From NCBI GenBank assembly GCA_020349245.1, contig CP070764.1, positions 4,302,625-4,341,033 of the forward strand: DNA of 38,409 bases. The letters run 5' to 3'. This document shows, in pieces, positions 8,901 to 16,485 of the stretch. Source of the stretch: Chloroflexota bacterium. Lineage in GTDB: Bacteria; Chloroflexota; Anaerolineae; Anaerolineales; UBA4823. Made by a program: the position numbers and the translations under genes. Within the stretch, counting starts at the first letter, position 1. Every line of letters begins with the position of its first letter. Below the pieces are notes generated by a model. It was given only the letters and a program-made list of their open reading frames with translations. It was not told the DNA's origin and searched no databases.

Positions 8901-9548
8901 AGCTCGCCGAGCCTGTTTCTCCAGACTCCGCAGTCTTGGTCGGAGTTCTGCAATGATATCCTGAACCCTCTCTAAATTTCGTTGTGTATCCGCTAACCGG
9001 CGTACTGCTTCCTGTCTCCGGGAACGATGCAACCCTATCCCCGCAGCTTCCTCAAACAACCTCCTGCGGTCCTCAGCGCGGAGCGCCAATGCGGCATCTA
9101 CCAGCCCTTGACCGATTATTGTATATGTTCGCTCGGCTAAGCCAGATTCTGCCAGGAGTTCGGACACGTCTTTCAGTCGCACGCGTTGCCCATTGAGCAT
9201 ATATTCATTCGATCCGTCTCGGTATGCTCTTCGCGCGATGGCAACTTCAGAGAAATCTATGGGGAGCCAGCTATCGCTATTATCAAGGATCACCGTTGCA
9301 GAGGCCATCCCAGAACGCGTTCTTCTGTCAGAACCTGAAAATATCATGTCTTCAGTCTTCTTCCCTCGCAAAAGACTGTAGGATTGTTCGCCCAACACCC
9401 AGCGCAAGGCATCGGTTATGTTCGATTTTCCAGATCCATTTGGACCAACAATCGCTGTTACTGCGCCAGGGAACTCAAACACTGTGCGGTTTGCGAATGT
9501 CTTATATCCCTGTAGTTCTAAAGATTTAAGTCTGGCGATCATCGACAA
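5922..9548 (-). CDS. smc: Chromosome segregation protein SMC
   Basis: SMC is the ATPase of bacterial condensin; with ScpA/ScpB it extrudes DNA loops and helps separate chromosomes. The 1208-residue product has the full architecture: head half with Walker A GPNGSGKSN (about 35-43), a coiled coil, a hinge near 520-680 (YSSGIKLLLDAID through the GEVFHIYGPVKT strand), a second coiled coil, and a head half with LSGGERS at 1112-1118 and Walker B FCVLDEVDA at about 1135-1143. Length is normal. The first two possible starts are Met1 and Met3. The gene begins 8 bp after rnc, the rnc-smc pairing seen in many Gram-positive bacteria, and is the last gene of the leftward operon. Confidence 0.97.
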   Translation of the reverse strand: MSMIARLKSLELQGYKTFANRTVFEFPGAVTAIVGPNGSGKSNITDALRWVLGEQSYSLLRGKKTEDMIFSGSDRRTRSGMASATVILDNSDSWLPIDFSEVAIARRAYRDGSNEYMLNGQRVRLKDVSELLAESGLAERTYTIIGQGLVDAALALRAEDRRRLFEEAAGIGLHRSRRQEAVRRLADTQRNLERVQDIIAELRPRLRSLEKQARRAQEYEHAVADLHSLLHEWYGYHWYKAQEDLSDAQSQVKEFSGELEQNRQRESEITQEITKLREERQIIRENINRFNLHLAKLHTRRESISRELAVAEERERFLIEQETRYESERVQLTEELITLEERKKFAEQDARRLAIELEEAKANEISSREGLDNRQHERGKIEEQIAQEKQNLVEISAHRTEIQHRRLELLSIIEDLDKAILKSESLIVKHQSQFRQIGDAIEASKQELAVAESAMEKIDAEKIELDQKISELSIQRENISKQLATDETDLSKKSAQFEVIKQAEKTHLGYSSGIKLLLDAIDKVELKAESEVLGSMLTVQEKYEIAVGAVLGEFSEALVVTDNKQVENALVVLDRNPENAVIIPLENLIQHEEAPFPKGEGIEGPLRNFVSVPERLKLAIDLLVGNTLVVNNRETARKIMPAMRTMVALKTFPEPKLVTLSGEVFHIYGPVKTTAGTKPVSISRQRERRNIQDAISTIEGQLEKTRSDAAEIEAKRSALDTQIAKVVLSYQAQREEYERTQNAHRQLIINYEHAKREMSWQEEQLVQQKSSLEKTLLQIQSVDDEISSLDDREATLNTSLRILKDSIGNLPIENFQGDLAHWTTRVAVLEQAFRESRNRLEERQQDIDESAKKISLVDESIVRLKEEQALLMQEIERLRTESVDIAGEIDDSMKLISPAEGELDSIESKMSRYLSLESEERVISNQAESKFTQARISQVRKQEALDRLRRQIELDFGLVAFEYREDVSGPSPLPLDGFVKDLPLRTELSRETEEALKNQRALVRRIGPINPEALKEYQEVEERYTFLTSQVEDLKEAAADVERVIEELDEIMQREFCNTFEAVAEEFHQIFNRLFGGGTARLILTDPDDLTETGIDIEARLPGKREQGLSLLSGGERSLTAVALVFSLLRVSPTPFCVLDEVDAMLDEANVGRFRELLRELSRSTQFILITHNRATVQVADIIYGVTMGKDSTSQILSLKIDELEKVV

Positions 9549-9556
9549 ACATCCTG

Positions 9557-10276
9557 CTAATTGATAATTCTGAGGGATTTTAACGCCTGCTCCGCAGCAT
9601 ATTTTGCCGCAGATTGCTTGCTATGACCGATCCCAGTACCATACACCGAATTTCCAATATGAACTTCAACAATAAAATTCTTGGCATGATCTGGCCCATA
9701 AGAGCTGACCGTCTTGTAATATGGCGTACCTAAGCCCTGGGATTGAGCCCACTCCTGGAGGGTGCTCTTTGAATCTTTATCACGATTTTTCTTCAATATC
9801 ACCTGGGCTGATTCTTCAAGCATCGGTTCAATGAAATCTTTGACAGCCTCTATCCCCTGGTCAATATATATTGCCCCAATAAGCGCTTCAAAGGTAGCAC
9901 AAAGCAAGGCTGGTCTCTGGGAGCCCCCTCCCTGGCGTTCGCCATGCCCCAGCAGCATAGCTTCACCTAGTTCAATAGACTCAGCAAATTGAGCCAAATT
10001 TTCTGTTCGGACAAGAGCCGATCGCAATCTTGTCAGGTTGCCTTCTGGCATCTCTGGAAACCGATTGTAAAGCCATGCACCAACCAGGAAATCTAGGACG
10101 GCATCACCCAAGAATTCCAGACGCTCATTATCTTCCAGGGATTCGGGGTGTTCATTCAAGTATGAGCGATGGGTCAGTGCCCTGGTTAGCAGCAATGGAT
10201 CAGAGAAATCGATTCCTAATTTATTCGTATAATCCTGAGGGATTAACTGATCGCTTTGTCCCTGGTCTTGTTCCAT
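9557..10276 (-). CDS. rnc: Ribonuclease III
   Basis: RNase III cuts double-stranded RNA, including rRNA precursors. The 239-residue product has the catalytic signature ERLEFLGDAVLDFL at residues 51-64 (Glu54 and Asp58 in the metal site), the second acidic motif in CATFEALIGAIYID, and a C-terminal double-stranded RNA-binding domain (about 165-236) ending GHSKQSAAKYAAEQALKSL. It lies between fabF (107 bp upstream) and smc (8 bp downstream) and is probably read through with both. Confidence 0.96.
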   Translation of the reverse strand: MEQDQGQSDQLIPQDYTNKLGIDFSDPLLLTRALTHRSYLNEHPESLEDNERLEFLGDAVLDFLVGAWLYNRFPEMPEGNLTRLRSALVRTENLAQFAESIELGEAMLLGHGERQGGGSQRPALLCATFEALIGAIYIDQGIEAVKDFIEPMLEESAQVILKKNRDKDSKSTLQEWAQSQGLGTPYYKTVSSYGPDHAKNFIVEVHIGNSVYGTGIGHSKQSAAKYAAEQALKSLRIIN

Positions 10277-10383
10277 ATTGTTATTTCTCCCCGGAACTCA
10301 GGGAACGATAGCCACCCCATTAGAATCGGGTAGCTTTCATTCCATCAGTTCCGATCTCACAATCAAACTTGGTAAATAATTTG

Positions 10384-11622
10384 TTAGCGGTATTCTTTTA
10401 CCACTAAAACCGCATTATGTCCACCGAATCCGAAAGCGTTACTTACAGCAGTTGAAACCTTGTGTTCACGAGCAGTGTTAGGTACATAATCTAAATCACA
10501 CTCGGGATCGGGATTTTCATAATTGATCGTTGGTGGCACAATATTCTCCCGAATCGCCTTGATGCAAAAGATCAATTCCAATGCACCGGTAGTCCCAATC
10601 AGATGACCGGTCATCGATTTGGTCGATGACACCGGAATGTGATACGCCAGATCCCCAAATACACTTTTTATCGCCCGAGTTTCAGCGATATCATTTAATT
10701 CTGTCGCGGTACCATGTGCATTGATATAGTCCACTTCCTCTGGATTCACGTTTGCATAATTTAGAGCAAATTTGATCGCTTTTGAACCTCCTTCACCACC
10801 CTCCATTGGTGCGGTGATATGGTAAGCATCTGCAGTACTTGCATAACCCGCTAATTCCGCAAGGATTTCGGCTCCACGTTGGACGGCTGTTTCCTCCCGT
10901 TCTAAGACCAGTATCGCCGCTCCTTCCCCCATAACAAATCCATCTCGGTTCCGATCAAACGGCTGGGGTGTTTTGCGATCCACCAGCTCACGCCGGGATA
11001 AAGCCCCCAAGCGGTCAAATGCTGCCATCGCCAGCTCTGTGATCGTAGCATCACTCGCTCCGGCAATTGCGCAATCGATCACCCCGTCTCGAATCAGTGT
11101 CCAAGCCGCACCAATTCCATCCGCTCCGGAGGCACAGGCCGAAGCAACAGAAAATGAAGGCCCGCGATAACCGTTATCAATGGATATTAATCCAGCAGCG
11201 CCGTTCGGCATCAGCATTGGAATCACGAAGGGGCTTACTCTCCGGGGGCCGCGATCACGAATGACATGGATGTTTTCCGATATAGCCTGTAATCCACCGA
11301 TGGCAGAAGACACGATCACACCAACTCTCCCCGATTCTGCTTCACTTACCTGTAATCCTGCCTGCTGAATTGCTTCGCCCGAGGCTGCCGATGCAAATTG
11401 CTGAAACCTATCTCTACGGCGTGCTTCCCGGGGATCCATATAATTATCTGGATTAAATCCCTTTACCTCACAAGCATGATTAACCAAGTGGTCCCTGGCA
11501 TCTATCAATGTTATGGGACCTACGCCACTGATCCCGTTGGTCAGGTTTTCCCATGTTTCACGAACAGATAAACCAATTGGATTTACAGTTCCCATGCCAG
11601 TGATGACTACTTTGTCTGCCAT
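10384..11622 (-). CDS. fabF: 3-oxoacyl-[acyl-carrier-protein] synthase II
   Basis: KAS II elongates acyl-ACP in type II fatty-acid synthesis by condensing it with malonyl-ACP. The 412-residue product has the Cys-His-His triad: Cys163 in SVASACASGADG, His303 in NAHGTATELND and His340 in TKSMTGHLIGTTG, which marks it as KAS I/II rather than KAS III. Length is standard. It is placed between a thrC-like gene and rnc, away from fabD and fabG, which are on the other strand 5 kb to the right; no acyl-carrier-protein gene lies in between. GGAGATGG precedes the start. Confidence 0.96.
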   Translation of the reverse strand: MADKVVITGMGTVNPIGLSVRETWENLTNGISGVGPITLIDARDHLVNHACEVKGFNPDNYMDPREARRRDRFQQFASAASGEAIQQAGLQVSEAESGRVGVIVSSAIGGLQAISENIHVIRDRGPRRVSPFVIPMLMPNGAAGLISIDNGYRGPSFSVASACASGADGIGAAWTLIRDGVIDCAIAGASDATITELAMAAFDRLGALSRRELVDRKTPQPFDRNRDGFVMGEGAAILVLEREETAVQRGAEILAELAGYASTADAYHITAPMEGGEGGSKAIKFALNYANVNPEEVDYINAHGTATELNDIAETRAIKSVFGDLAYHIPVSSTKSMTGHLIGTTGALELIFCIKAIRENIVPPTINYENPDPECDLDYVPNTAREHKVSTAVSNAFGFGGHNAVLVVKEYR

Positions 11623-11674
11623 TCCATCTCCATTATTTATACTAATTTTATTTCCTCTCTAAGAATTTTAACTT

Positions 11675-12775
11675 CTAATTTGCAGGAAGATATTTTAATC
11701 CAGAACCTGTCAGAACAACGACGATCGGATTCTTGAGATCGGCCAAGCTTTCTAAAAGCGCCGACCATATAACTGCCGAGGTTGGTTCTACATAAAACCC
11801 AAGTCGCGCTAATTCGTTCCGTCCAGGAATGATGCTATCCTCTTCTACAGCTACAAAAAAGCCTCCACTCTTCTGTACCGATTGGGCAACCTGATCGCCT
11901 CGGAGAGGTTGACGAATCCGGATCCCCTCAGCGATCGTTTCTGTCTCACCGGTTTCATCCAACACTGGTGCCCCTGTAGTTTGTCTCTCCCAAAGTGGTG
12001 CGCATCTACGGCTTTGCACTCCGACCAGCTGCGGCTGATCTGAGATCAAACCCGCATTCAAGAGTGCTTCAAAACCCCGAGCCATACCCAGTAATAAGCC
12101 TCCCTGTCCAACAGGAGCAAGAACCGAACCAGGTGTTTCACCCAGCTGCTCCAAAATTTCGTATGCTGCTGTTGCATAACCAGGTAGTACATACGGCTGG
12201 TGTACATGGCTCGCGTAGATTGTACCTTGGTTCGCTTCTATCTTTACGGCCTCAGCTGCGTTTGACCTAGGACCGGGTACCTCAACCAATTTGCTACCGT
12301 AAGCTTGGATCTGATACCGCTTCGGTCCGGATGCAGAAGATGGAACAAACACCCTGCTCATAATTCCCGCCCGGGCTGTATATGCAGCGAAAGAAGCACC
12401 AGCATTCCCTGAAGAGTCCTCTATTGCTGATCCGACTTTATTCCATTTTAGGAGACTGATCAGCACACTCGTCCCCCGGTCCTTATAAGAACCCGTTGGC
12501 GTGAGATAGTCTAATTTGAAACCCACGCTTCTTCCATTGATCACATCCCAGACGAGGGGAGTATTACCCTCTCCCAGGCTCACCGGAACGATATCTTCCG
12601 GTAAACCGAAAGTATGCCTAAACCGCCAAATACCGGGTTGATCATCGTCTATCGAGTAAGGTTCAAAATTAAAGGGTTCGTTATATACAAAGTAACCCCC
12701 GCAGTTTGGGCACCGATCATACAAATCATAGATCGATAAATCTTGATTACATTGAATGCATTGAATTAAATACAC
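11675..12775 (-). CDS. thrC: Threonine synthase-family PLP enzyme
   Basis: Fold-type II PLP enzyme, most likely threonine synthase, which turns O-phosphohomoserine into threonine. The 366-residue product starts with a zinc ribbon (Cys6, Cys9, Cys22, Cys25), followed by the PLP-lysine motif TPTGSYKDRG with Lys98, then DSSGNAGASFA, the phosphate-binding loop PVGQGGLLLG, and VVLTGSGLKY at the end. The last motif is typical of ThrC. The zinc ribbon and size match the short bacterial/archaeal threonine synthases, but related ligand-specific enzymes (for example cysteate synthase) share these features. It starts 8 bp after the moaD-moaE fusion. No other threonine genes are nearby. Confidence 0.82.
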   Translation of the reverse strand: MYLIQCIQCNQDLSIYDLYDRCPNCGGYFVYNEPFNFEPYSIDDDQPGIWRFRHTFGLPEDIVPVSLGEGNTPLVWDVINGRSVGFKLDYLTPTGSYKDRGTSVLISLLKWNKVGSAIEDSSGNAGASFAAYTARAGIMSRVFVPSSASGPKRYQIQAYGSKLVEVPGPRSNAAEAVKIEANQGTIYASHVHQPYVLPGYATAAYEILEQLGETPGSVLAPVGQGGLLLGMARGFEALLNAGLISDQPQLVGVQSRRCAPLWERQTTGAPVLDETGETETIAEGIRIRQPLRGDQVAQSVQKSGGFFVAVEEDSIIPGRNELARLGFYVEPTSAVIWSALLESLADLKNPIVVVLTGSGLKYLPAN

Positions 12776-12783
12776 TTGAATCC

Positions 12784-13521
12784 CTATTCTCCAGGCTTCG
12801 GGACATACTCACCCTCAATCCATTCTTCTCCCGCTGGACCGACCTCTTTCTTCCAGATTGGCACAATCTGCTTCAAACGGTCAATTCCATAACGGGCAGC
12901 TTCAAATACCCCGCTATCCCGGTGGCCAGCACTGCAGGCGATAACCACGGTTGGCGTACCCGCATCCAGCTGACCGAGTCGCTGAATAATCGCAATTCCC
13001 TCCACAGATGACCACTTATCCCGGATCTCTTCTGCCACTTGCCGCATTTTGGCAATTGCCATGTCTTGGTAGGCTTGGTATTCTAAATATTTGGTCTCTC
13101 TTGGTGTTTCTTTCGATGTAACAGCCCGGACAATCCCGGTAAACACACATACAGCACCGGTTGAGTCCGTCGTGATGCTCTTTACCATCGCATCAAGATC
13201 AATCTCCTTATAAGTAACTGAGAAATTACCTGGAAGGTGGACTTCATCTCCACCACTCACGGGAGGAAACAATGCCACTTCTGAGTCTGCAGGAATGACA
13301 TCACCGTCAAATCCAAATTCTTTATTCACAGCAACGATAGCAGTTGAGAGATGAGAGTCTAAACCAGGATATAGCTCGCCGATTAGTACCTTAAATTCCA
13401 TGACGCGGGTACCTTCAGGTATCTCAAGCGAGATCGCTCGCTCCCCAACTATTTCACGTAAATTTGCAAAAAACAATACCCTAATCTGATGAGTCATCTT
13501 ACAATACTTGGTTGTTATCAT
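12784..13521 (-). CDS. MoaD-MoaE fusion, molybdopterin synthase
   Basis: Molybdopterin synthase puts two sulfurs on cyclic pyranopterin monophosphate. Here both subunits are in one 245-residue chain: a MoaD ubiquitin-like domain (about 9-91) ending VSGG at residues 88-91, then MoaE (about 97-240) with [29 protein letters not shown] and VPIWKKE. In free MoaD the Gly-Gly is the C-terminus and carries the thiocarboxylate; here it is followed directly by DEVHLPG, so activity would need cleavage after Gly91, as reported for mycobacterial MoaX. The start at 13521 overlaps the moaC stop by ATGA; Met9 is a later alternative. Confidence 0.92.
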   Translation of the reverse strand: MITTKYCKMTHQIRVLFFANLREIVGERAISLEIPEGTRVMEFKVLIGELYPGLDSHLSTAIVAVNKEFGFDGDVIPADSEVALFPPVSGGDEVHLPGNFSVTYKEIDLDAMVKSITTDSTGAVCVFTGIVRAVTSKETPRETKYLEYQAYQDMAIAKMRQVAEEIRDKWSSVEGIAIIQRLGQLDAGTPTVVIACSAGHRDSGVFEAARYGIDRLKQIVPIWKKEVGPAGEEWIEGEYVPKPGE

Positions 13522-13997
13522 TCATTTTGAAATAAACCGCTCCGACCACCATGCTTCTCGACCAAGCGGATATTTTGGATGCGCATGGTCTTCTCCGCTG
13601 ATTTTGCCATATCATAAATTGTCAGCGCAGCAATGGAAACTGCAGTTAGCGCTTCCATTTCGACCCCTGTTTTTGCATCGGTTTTCACAGTTGCGGTGAT
13701 CACGATTCCAGGCAGCTGTTCATCCAGCACAAAATCTACATGGACATAGTTCAAAGCAAGCTGATGGCAAAGCGGGATCAATTCAAAGGTCCGCTTGGCT
13801 GCCATGACCCCAGCCAATTGAGCTGTTCCGAGAACATCACCTTTGCTAACTGAGCCCTCCTTGATCAAGGCGAGTGTTTCTTTACGCATTCTGACTTCGC
13901 CTTTGGCCACTGCCTGGCGATGGGTTACATCCTTTGCACTGACGTCAACCATGTGCGCGTTTCCACTATCATCTATATGACTCAATTTCGCATTCAT
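13518..13997 (-). CDS. moaC: Cyclic pyranopterin monophosphate synthase MoaC
   Basis: MoaC makes cyclic pyranopterin monophosphate from the MoaA product, the step before molybdopterin synthase, encoded directly downstream. The 159-residue product has the usual start ([21 protein letters not shown]), [34 protein letters not shown] with the conserved Cys-His, and [24 protein letters not shown] motif near residues 112-131. The product serves Mo or W enzymes such as the AOR-family enzyme at 30733-32562. A -10 box 8 nt before the ATG suggests a leaderless mRNA. It heads the leftward operon and is divergent from ftsY. Confidence 0.96.
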   Translation of the reverse strand: MNAKLSHIDDSGNAHMVDVSAKDVTHRQAVAKGEVRMRKETLALIKEGSVSKGDVLGTAQLAGVMAAKRTFELIPLCHQLALNYVHVDFVLDEQLPGIVITATVKTDAKTGVEMEALTAVSIAALTIYDMAKSAEKTMRIQNIRLVEKHGGRSGLFQNE

Positions 13998-14005
13998 AGC
14001 AAGAA

Positions 14006-14014
14006 ATTATAGCA
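14006..14014 (-). promoter_or_regulatory. Extended -10 promoter for moaC (leaderless)
   Basis: On the minus strand, TGC-TATAAT (14014-14006) ends 8 nt before the moaC ATG at 13997. Transcription would start at or next to the A of the ATG, and there is no room for a ribosome-binding site. Confidence 0.7.
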
Positions 14015-14124
14015 TCTATCCGCTGAAGAAGTATCTTTTATAAGAAATATTCACTTTCAATTAAATCAAAGTTGGGTTTTGAATACGAATATTAATTGAT
14101 CCTATATTATTACCAGAACCGCCA

Positions 14125-14133
14125 TGATATAAT
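14125..14133 (+). promoter_or_regulatory. Extended -10 promoter for ftsY (leaderless)
   Basis: TGA-TATAAT (14125-14133) ends 8 nt before the ftsY ATG at 14142. No -35 match at standard spacing was found. The arrangement mirrors that of moaC on the other strand. Confidence 0.7.
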
Positions 14134-14141
14134 ACGCCGCC

Positions 14142-15062
14142 ATGAGCGATCGGTTTGAAAAGTGGAAAAAAGGCCTGGCAAAAACAAGTAAAGCAACTTT
14201 TGGTCAAATTGCATCACTGCTGGGTGCTTCAGAGATCTCCGATGGCACTTACGAAGAGATTGAAGCCCTTTTGATCAAGGCTGATTTGGGTGTCGAGACA
14301 AGCGAATCCCTGCTTGAAGTTCTCTGGGAACGAGAGCGACATGATGGGATCACGAAAACCAACCAACTCACAGCAGCACTTCGTGATGAATTACGGCTGC
14401 GCCTGGACGATCCCCCCCAAATGTCTCTCACCAGCAAACCCACAATCATTCTCATTGTTGGCGTAAATGGCTCTGGAAAAACGACCACCATTGCAAAATT
14501 AGGCAAACGTTTCACTGACCAGGGCATGCGCGTGATTTTCGGTGCAGCAGACACTTACCGCGCCGCAGCTGTCGATCAACTTCAGATTTGGGGTGAACGC
14601 CTCAATATACCTGTTATTGCAGGCCAACAAGATGGCGATCCTGGAGCAGTTACCTATGATACAGTCCAATCCGCTGTTGCTCGCCAGGTTGATATTGCCT
14701 TGATCGATACTGCCGGACGCTTGCATACGCGGTTCAATCTGATGGAAGAATTAAGAAAAGTGCACCGCGTCACCGGTAAAGCTATGCCCGGTGCTCCGCA
14801 TGCCGTTTGGTTGGTAATGGATGCTACCACTGGACAAAACGCCCTGCAACAAGCACATGCCTTCAAAGAAGCTGTTAAAGTCACCGGGATCATCCTGGCA
14901 AAACTTGATTCTTCTGCTAAAGGGGGAATGGCATTTGCAATTCAAAAGGAACTCGGATTACCGATTCTTTTCGCTGGATTGGGGGAAAAAGCCGAGGACT
15001 TACAGCCTTTTGATCCCGATTTGTTCGTCGATGGTATATTAGCCCAAAAGGAGTTACCTTGA
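14142..15062 (+). CDS. ftsY: Signal recognition particle receptor FtsY
   Basis: FtsY is the membrane-associated GTPase that docks SRP-bound ribosomes at the Sec translocon. The 306-residue product is the short type: a small helical N domain (about 1-95) and a G domain with GVNGSGKTTT at 107-116, DTYRAAAVDQL, DTAGR and the TKLD-equivalent ILAKLDSSAKGG. The long acidic N-terminal A domain of E. coli FtsY is absent, as in many non-proteobacteria. Ffh is excluded because there is no C-terminal M domain. The TGA stop overlaps the prfB start (ATG 15062), so the two are likely coupled. Probably leaderless. Confidence 0.95.
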   Translation: MSDRFEKWKKGLAKTSKATFGQIASLLGASEISDGTYEEIEALLIKADLGVETSESLLEVLWERERHDGITKTNQLTAALRDELRLRLDDPPQMSLTSKPTIILIVGVNGSGKTTTIAKLGKRFTDQGMRVIFGAADTYRAAAVDQLQIWGERLNIPVIAGQQDGDPGAVTYDTVQSAVARQVDIALIDTAGRLHTRFNLMEELRKVHRVTGKAMPGAPHAVWLVMDATTGQNALQQAHAFKEAVKVTGIILAKLDSSAKGGMAFAIQKELGLPILFAGLGEKAEDLQPFDPDLFVDGILAQKELP

Positions 15063-16157
15063 TGGAAGAGTTAATTGATCGATTGATCACAACGCAAAAG
15101 ACTTTCAATAATTTGCTGGAGCGTCTTTGACTTACCTGAAAAGGAAACACTCTTAGCTGAACTTCAAAAAAGAACCCAAGATCCAGATTTATGGGAAGAT
15201 CCTGAGTATGCTCAGCGGTTGATGAAAGAGATTTCTGCCCTTAAAGAAGAGGTGGAGGAATGGCAGACCCTCCGGCAGAATATTACCGACACCTTGGAAT
15301 TGGCCCAGCTTGAAGATCGAAGTATGTACAATGAACTTGAGCGGGAAACGAATGCGCTCGAGAGCGAGCTGGCTACACGCGAGTTTGAAGCAAAATTGTC
15401 CGGTCCTTATGATCGCGGTGACGCACTATTAGCGATTCATGCTGGTGCAGGTGGTACAGATTCGCAAGATTGGGCTGAAATGCTTCAGAGAATGTACCTG
15501 CGGTGGACTGAACGCAAGGGATATAAAACAGATATTCTCGACTTGACATATGGCGAGGAAGCCGGCATAAAGAGCGTGACAATCTCCGTGGAAGGTCGCT
15601 ATGCCTACGGGTATCTACGCTCGGAGAAAGGTGTCCATCGCCTGGTTCGGCTCTCACCATTTGATTCTGCTCATCGCCGGCACACGTCTTTTGCCATGGT
15701 GGAGGTATTGCCGCAGGTTGAAGAGGACTCCCAGGTTGAAATCAACCCGGATGACCTGCGCATTGATGTCTTCCGCTCTTCTGGAGCTGGCGGTCAGAAT
15801 GTCCAGAAAAATGCCACTGCTATACGCATTACTCACTTGCCAACTGGGATTGTTGTTAGCTGCCAGAATGAACGATCTCAGCTCCAGAATAAACAGAATG
15901 CGATGATGGTCCTGCGAGCAAGACTCCTGGAGAAAAAGCAACAGGAACAGGAGGAGAAAATTGCTGAATTACGGGGAGAATACCAAAAAGCAGAATGGGG
16001 TAGCCAGATTCGCTCCTATGTGCTACACCCCTACCAGATGGTTAAGGATCACCGCACCGAACATGAGAGAGGCAATACCCAGGCAGTCCTAGACGGAGAC
16101 CTGGATGGCTTTATTGAAGCCTACTTGAGTAGCCAGGTTGGGGTAAATCAGACTTGA
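15062..16157 (+). CDS. prfB: Peptide chain release factor 2, with programmed +1 frameshift
   Basis: RF2 ends translation at UGA and UAA. The gene is in two frames. From ATG 15062, 22 codons lead to CTT TGA at 15125-15130; slipping one base forward at CTT lets reading continue as GAC from 15129 to the stop at 16157, for a protein of about 364 residues, the normal RF2 length. The product has SPF (in VRLSPFDSAH), the RF2-specific anticodon-like tripeptide, and GGQ (in SSGAGGQNVQ), which triggers peptide release. A frame-2 start at 15219 would drop the N-terminal domain and is rejected. This is the classic RF2 self-regulation: low RF2 at the internal UGA gives more frameshifting. Confidence 0.95.
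15119..15131 (+). other. Programmed +1 frameshift site in prfB
   Basis: GAG CGT CTT TGA C, with a Shine-Dalgarno-like GGAG (15118-15121) three bases before the CTT slip codon, the same spacing as in E. coli prfB. The in-frame UGA (15128-15130) is the stop codon that RF2 itself reads. Confidence 0.93.
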
Positions 16158-16182
16158 CATCTACCCTTGCTCCTTTTATAAT
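16154..16182 (+). promoter_or_regulatory. Consensus promoter for rpmF, overlapping the prfB stop
   Basis: TTGACA (16154-16159), 17-bp spacer, TATAAT (16177-16182): a complete consensus match. The -35 box includes the prfB stop codon TGA (16155-16157). It gives rpmF, and perhaps fabD, independent expression. Confidence 0.88.
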
Positions 16183-16189
16183 CTCCCCT

Positions 16190-16208
16190 GCCTGCCCCAA
16201 GGGCAGGC
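16190..16208 (+). promoter_or_regulatory. Hairpin at the predicted 5' end of the rpmF mRNA
   Basis: GCCTGCCC (16190-16197), loop CAA, GGGCAGGC (16201-16208): a perfect 8-bp GC-rich stem that begins 8 nt after the -10, at the expected transcription start. No T-run follows. This matches the layout in front of rpsF. Confidence 0.7.
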
Positions 16209-16247
16209 GTTGTTATGAGTTTATCTATTTGTTAGGAGAGAACGTCA

Positions 16248-16433
16248 ATGCCCCCCCTACCTAAGAAGAAGCATTCCTCAGGTCGCAGAGATCGTCGCAG
16301 AGCCCATCACGCCCTGAAATCAAGAAACGTTGTCCAGTGTTCGAATTGTGGCGAAACCCGTCTTCCCCACCATGTTTGTGAAAACTGTGGATATTACCAA
16401 GGTCGTGAAATCATCGAAGTTGAAAAAGAGTAG
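16248..16433 (+). CDS. rpmF: Ribosomal protein bL32 (zinc-binding form)
   Basis: bL32 is a small late-assembling 50S protein. The 61-residue product has the basic N-terminal tail PPLPKKKHSSGRRDRRRAHH and a zinc ribbon with CSNC and CENC, so it is the cysteine-containing form. AGGAGAG lies 9 nt before the ATG. The gene has its own consensus promoter and a hairpin leader. Its position just before a fatty-acid gene (fabD) echoes the rpmF-plsX-fab arrangement of many bacteria, although plsX and fabH are not here. Confidence 0.97.
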   Translation: MPPLPKKKHSSGRRDRRRAHHALKSRNVVQCSNCGETRLPHHVCENCGYYQGREIIEVEKE

Positions 16434-16441
16434 AACATCCA

Positions 16442-16475
16442 ACGGGCCGTGAACACCACGGCCCGTAACTGTTTT
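16442..16475 (+). terminator. Probable terminator between rpmF and fabD
   Basis: ACGGGCCGTG (16442-16451) / CACGGCCCGT (16457-16466), a perfect 10-bp stem with a 5-nt loop, followed by AACTGTTTT. The T-run is offset by four bases, so partial read-through into fabD is plausible. Confidence 0.65.
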
Positions 16476-16485
16476 CCCTAACAGC

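Noticed and set aside
10300..10345. Imperfect stem between rnc and fabF as a terminator.
   Set aside because: The stem has a mismatch and neither strand shows a T-run; the spacing is compatible with read-through.
15062..15219. prfB as a broken gene because of the in-frame TGA.
   Set aside because: The CTT TGA C context with an upstream GGAG is the standard RF2 frameshift site and the joined product has normal length.
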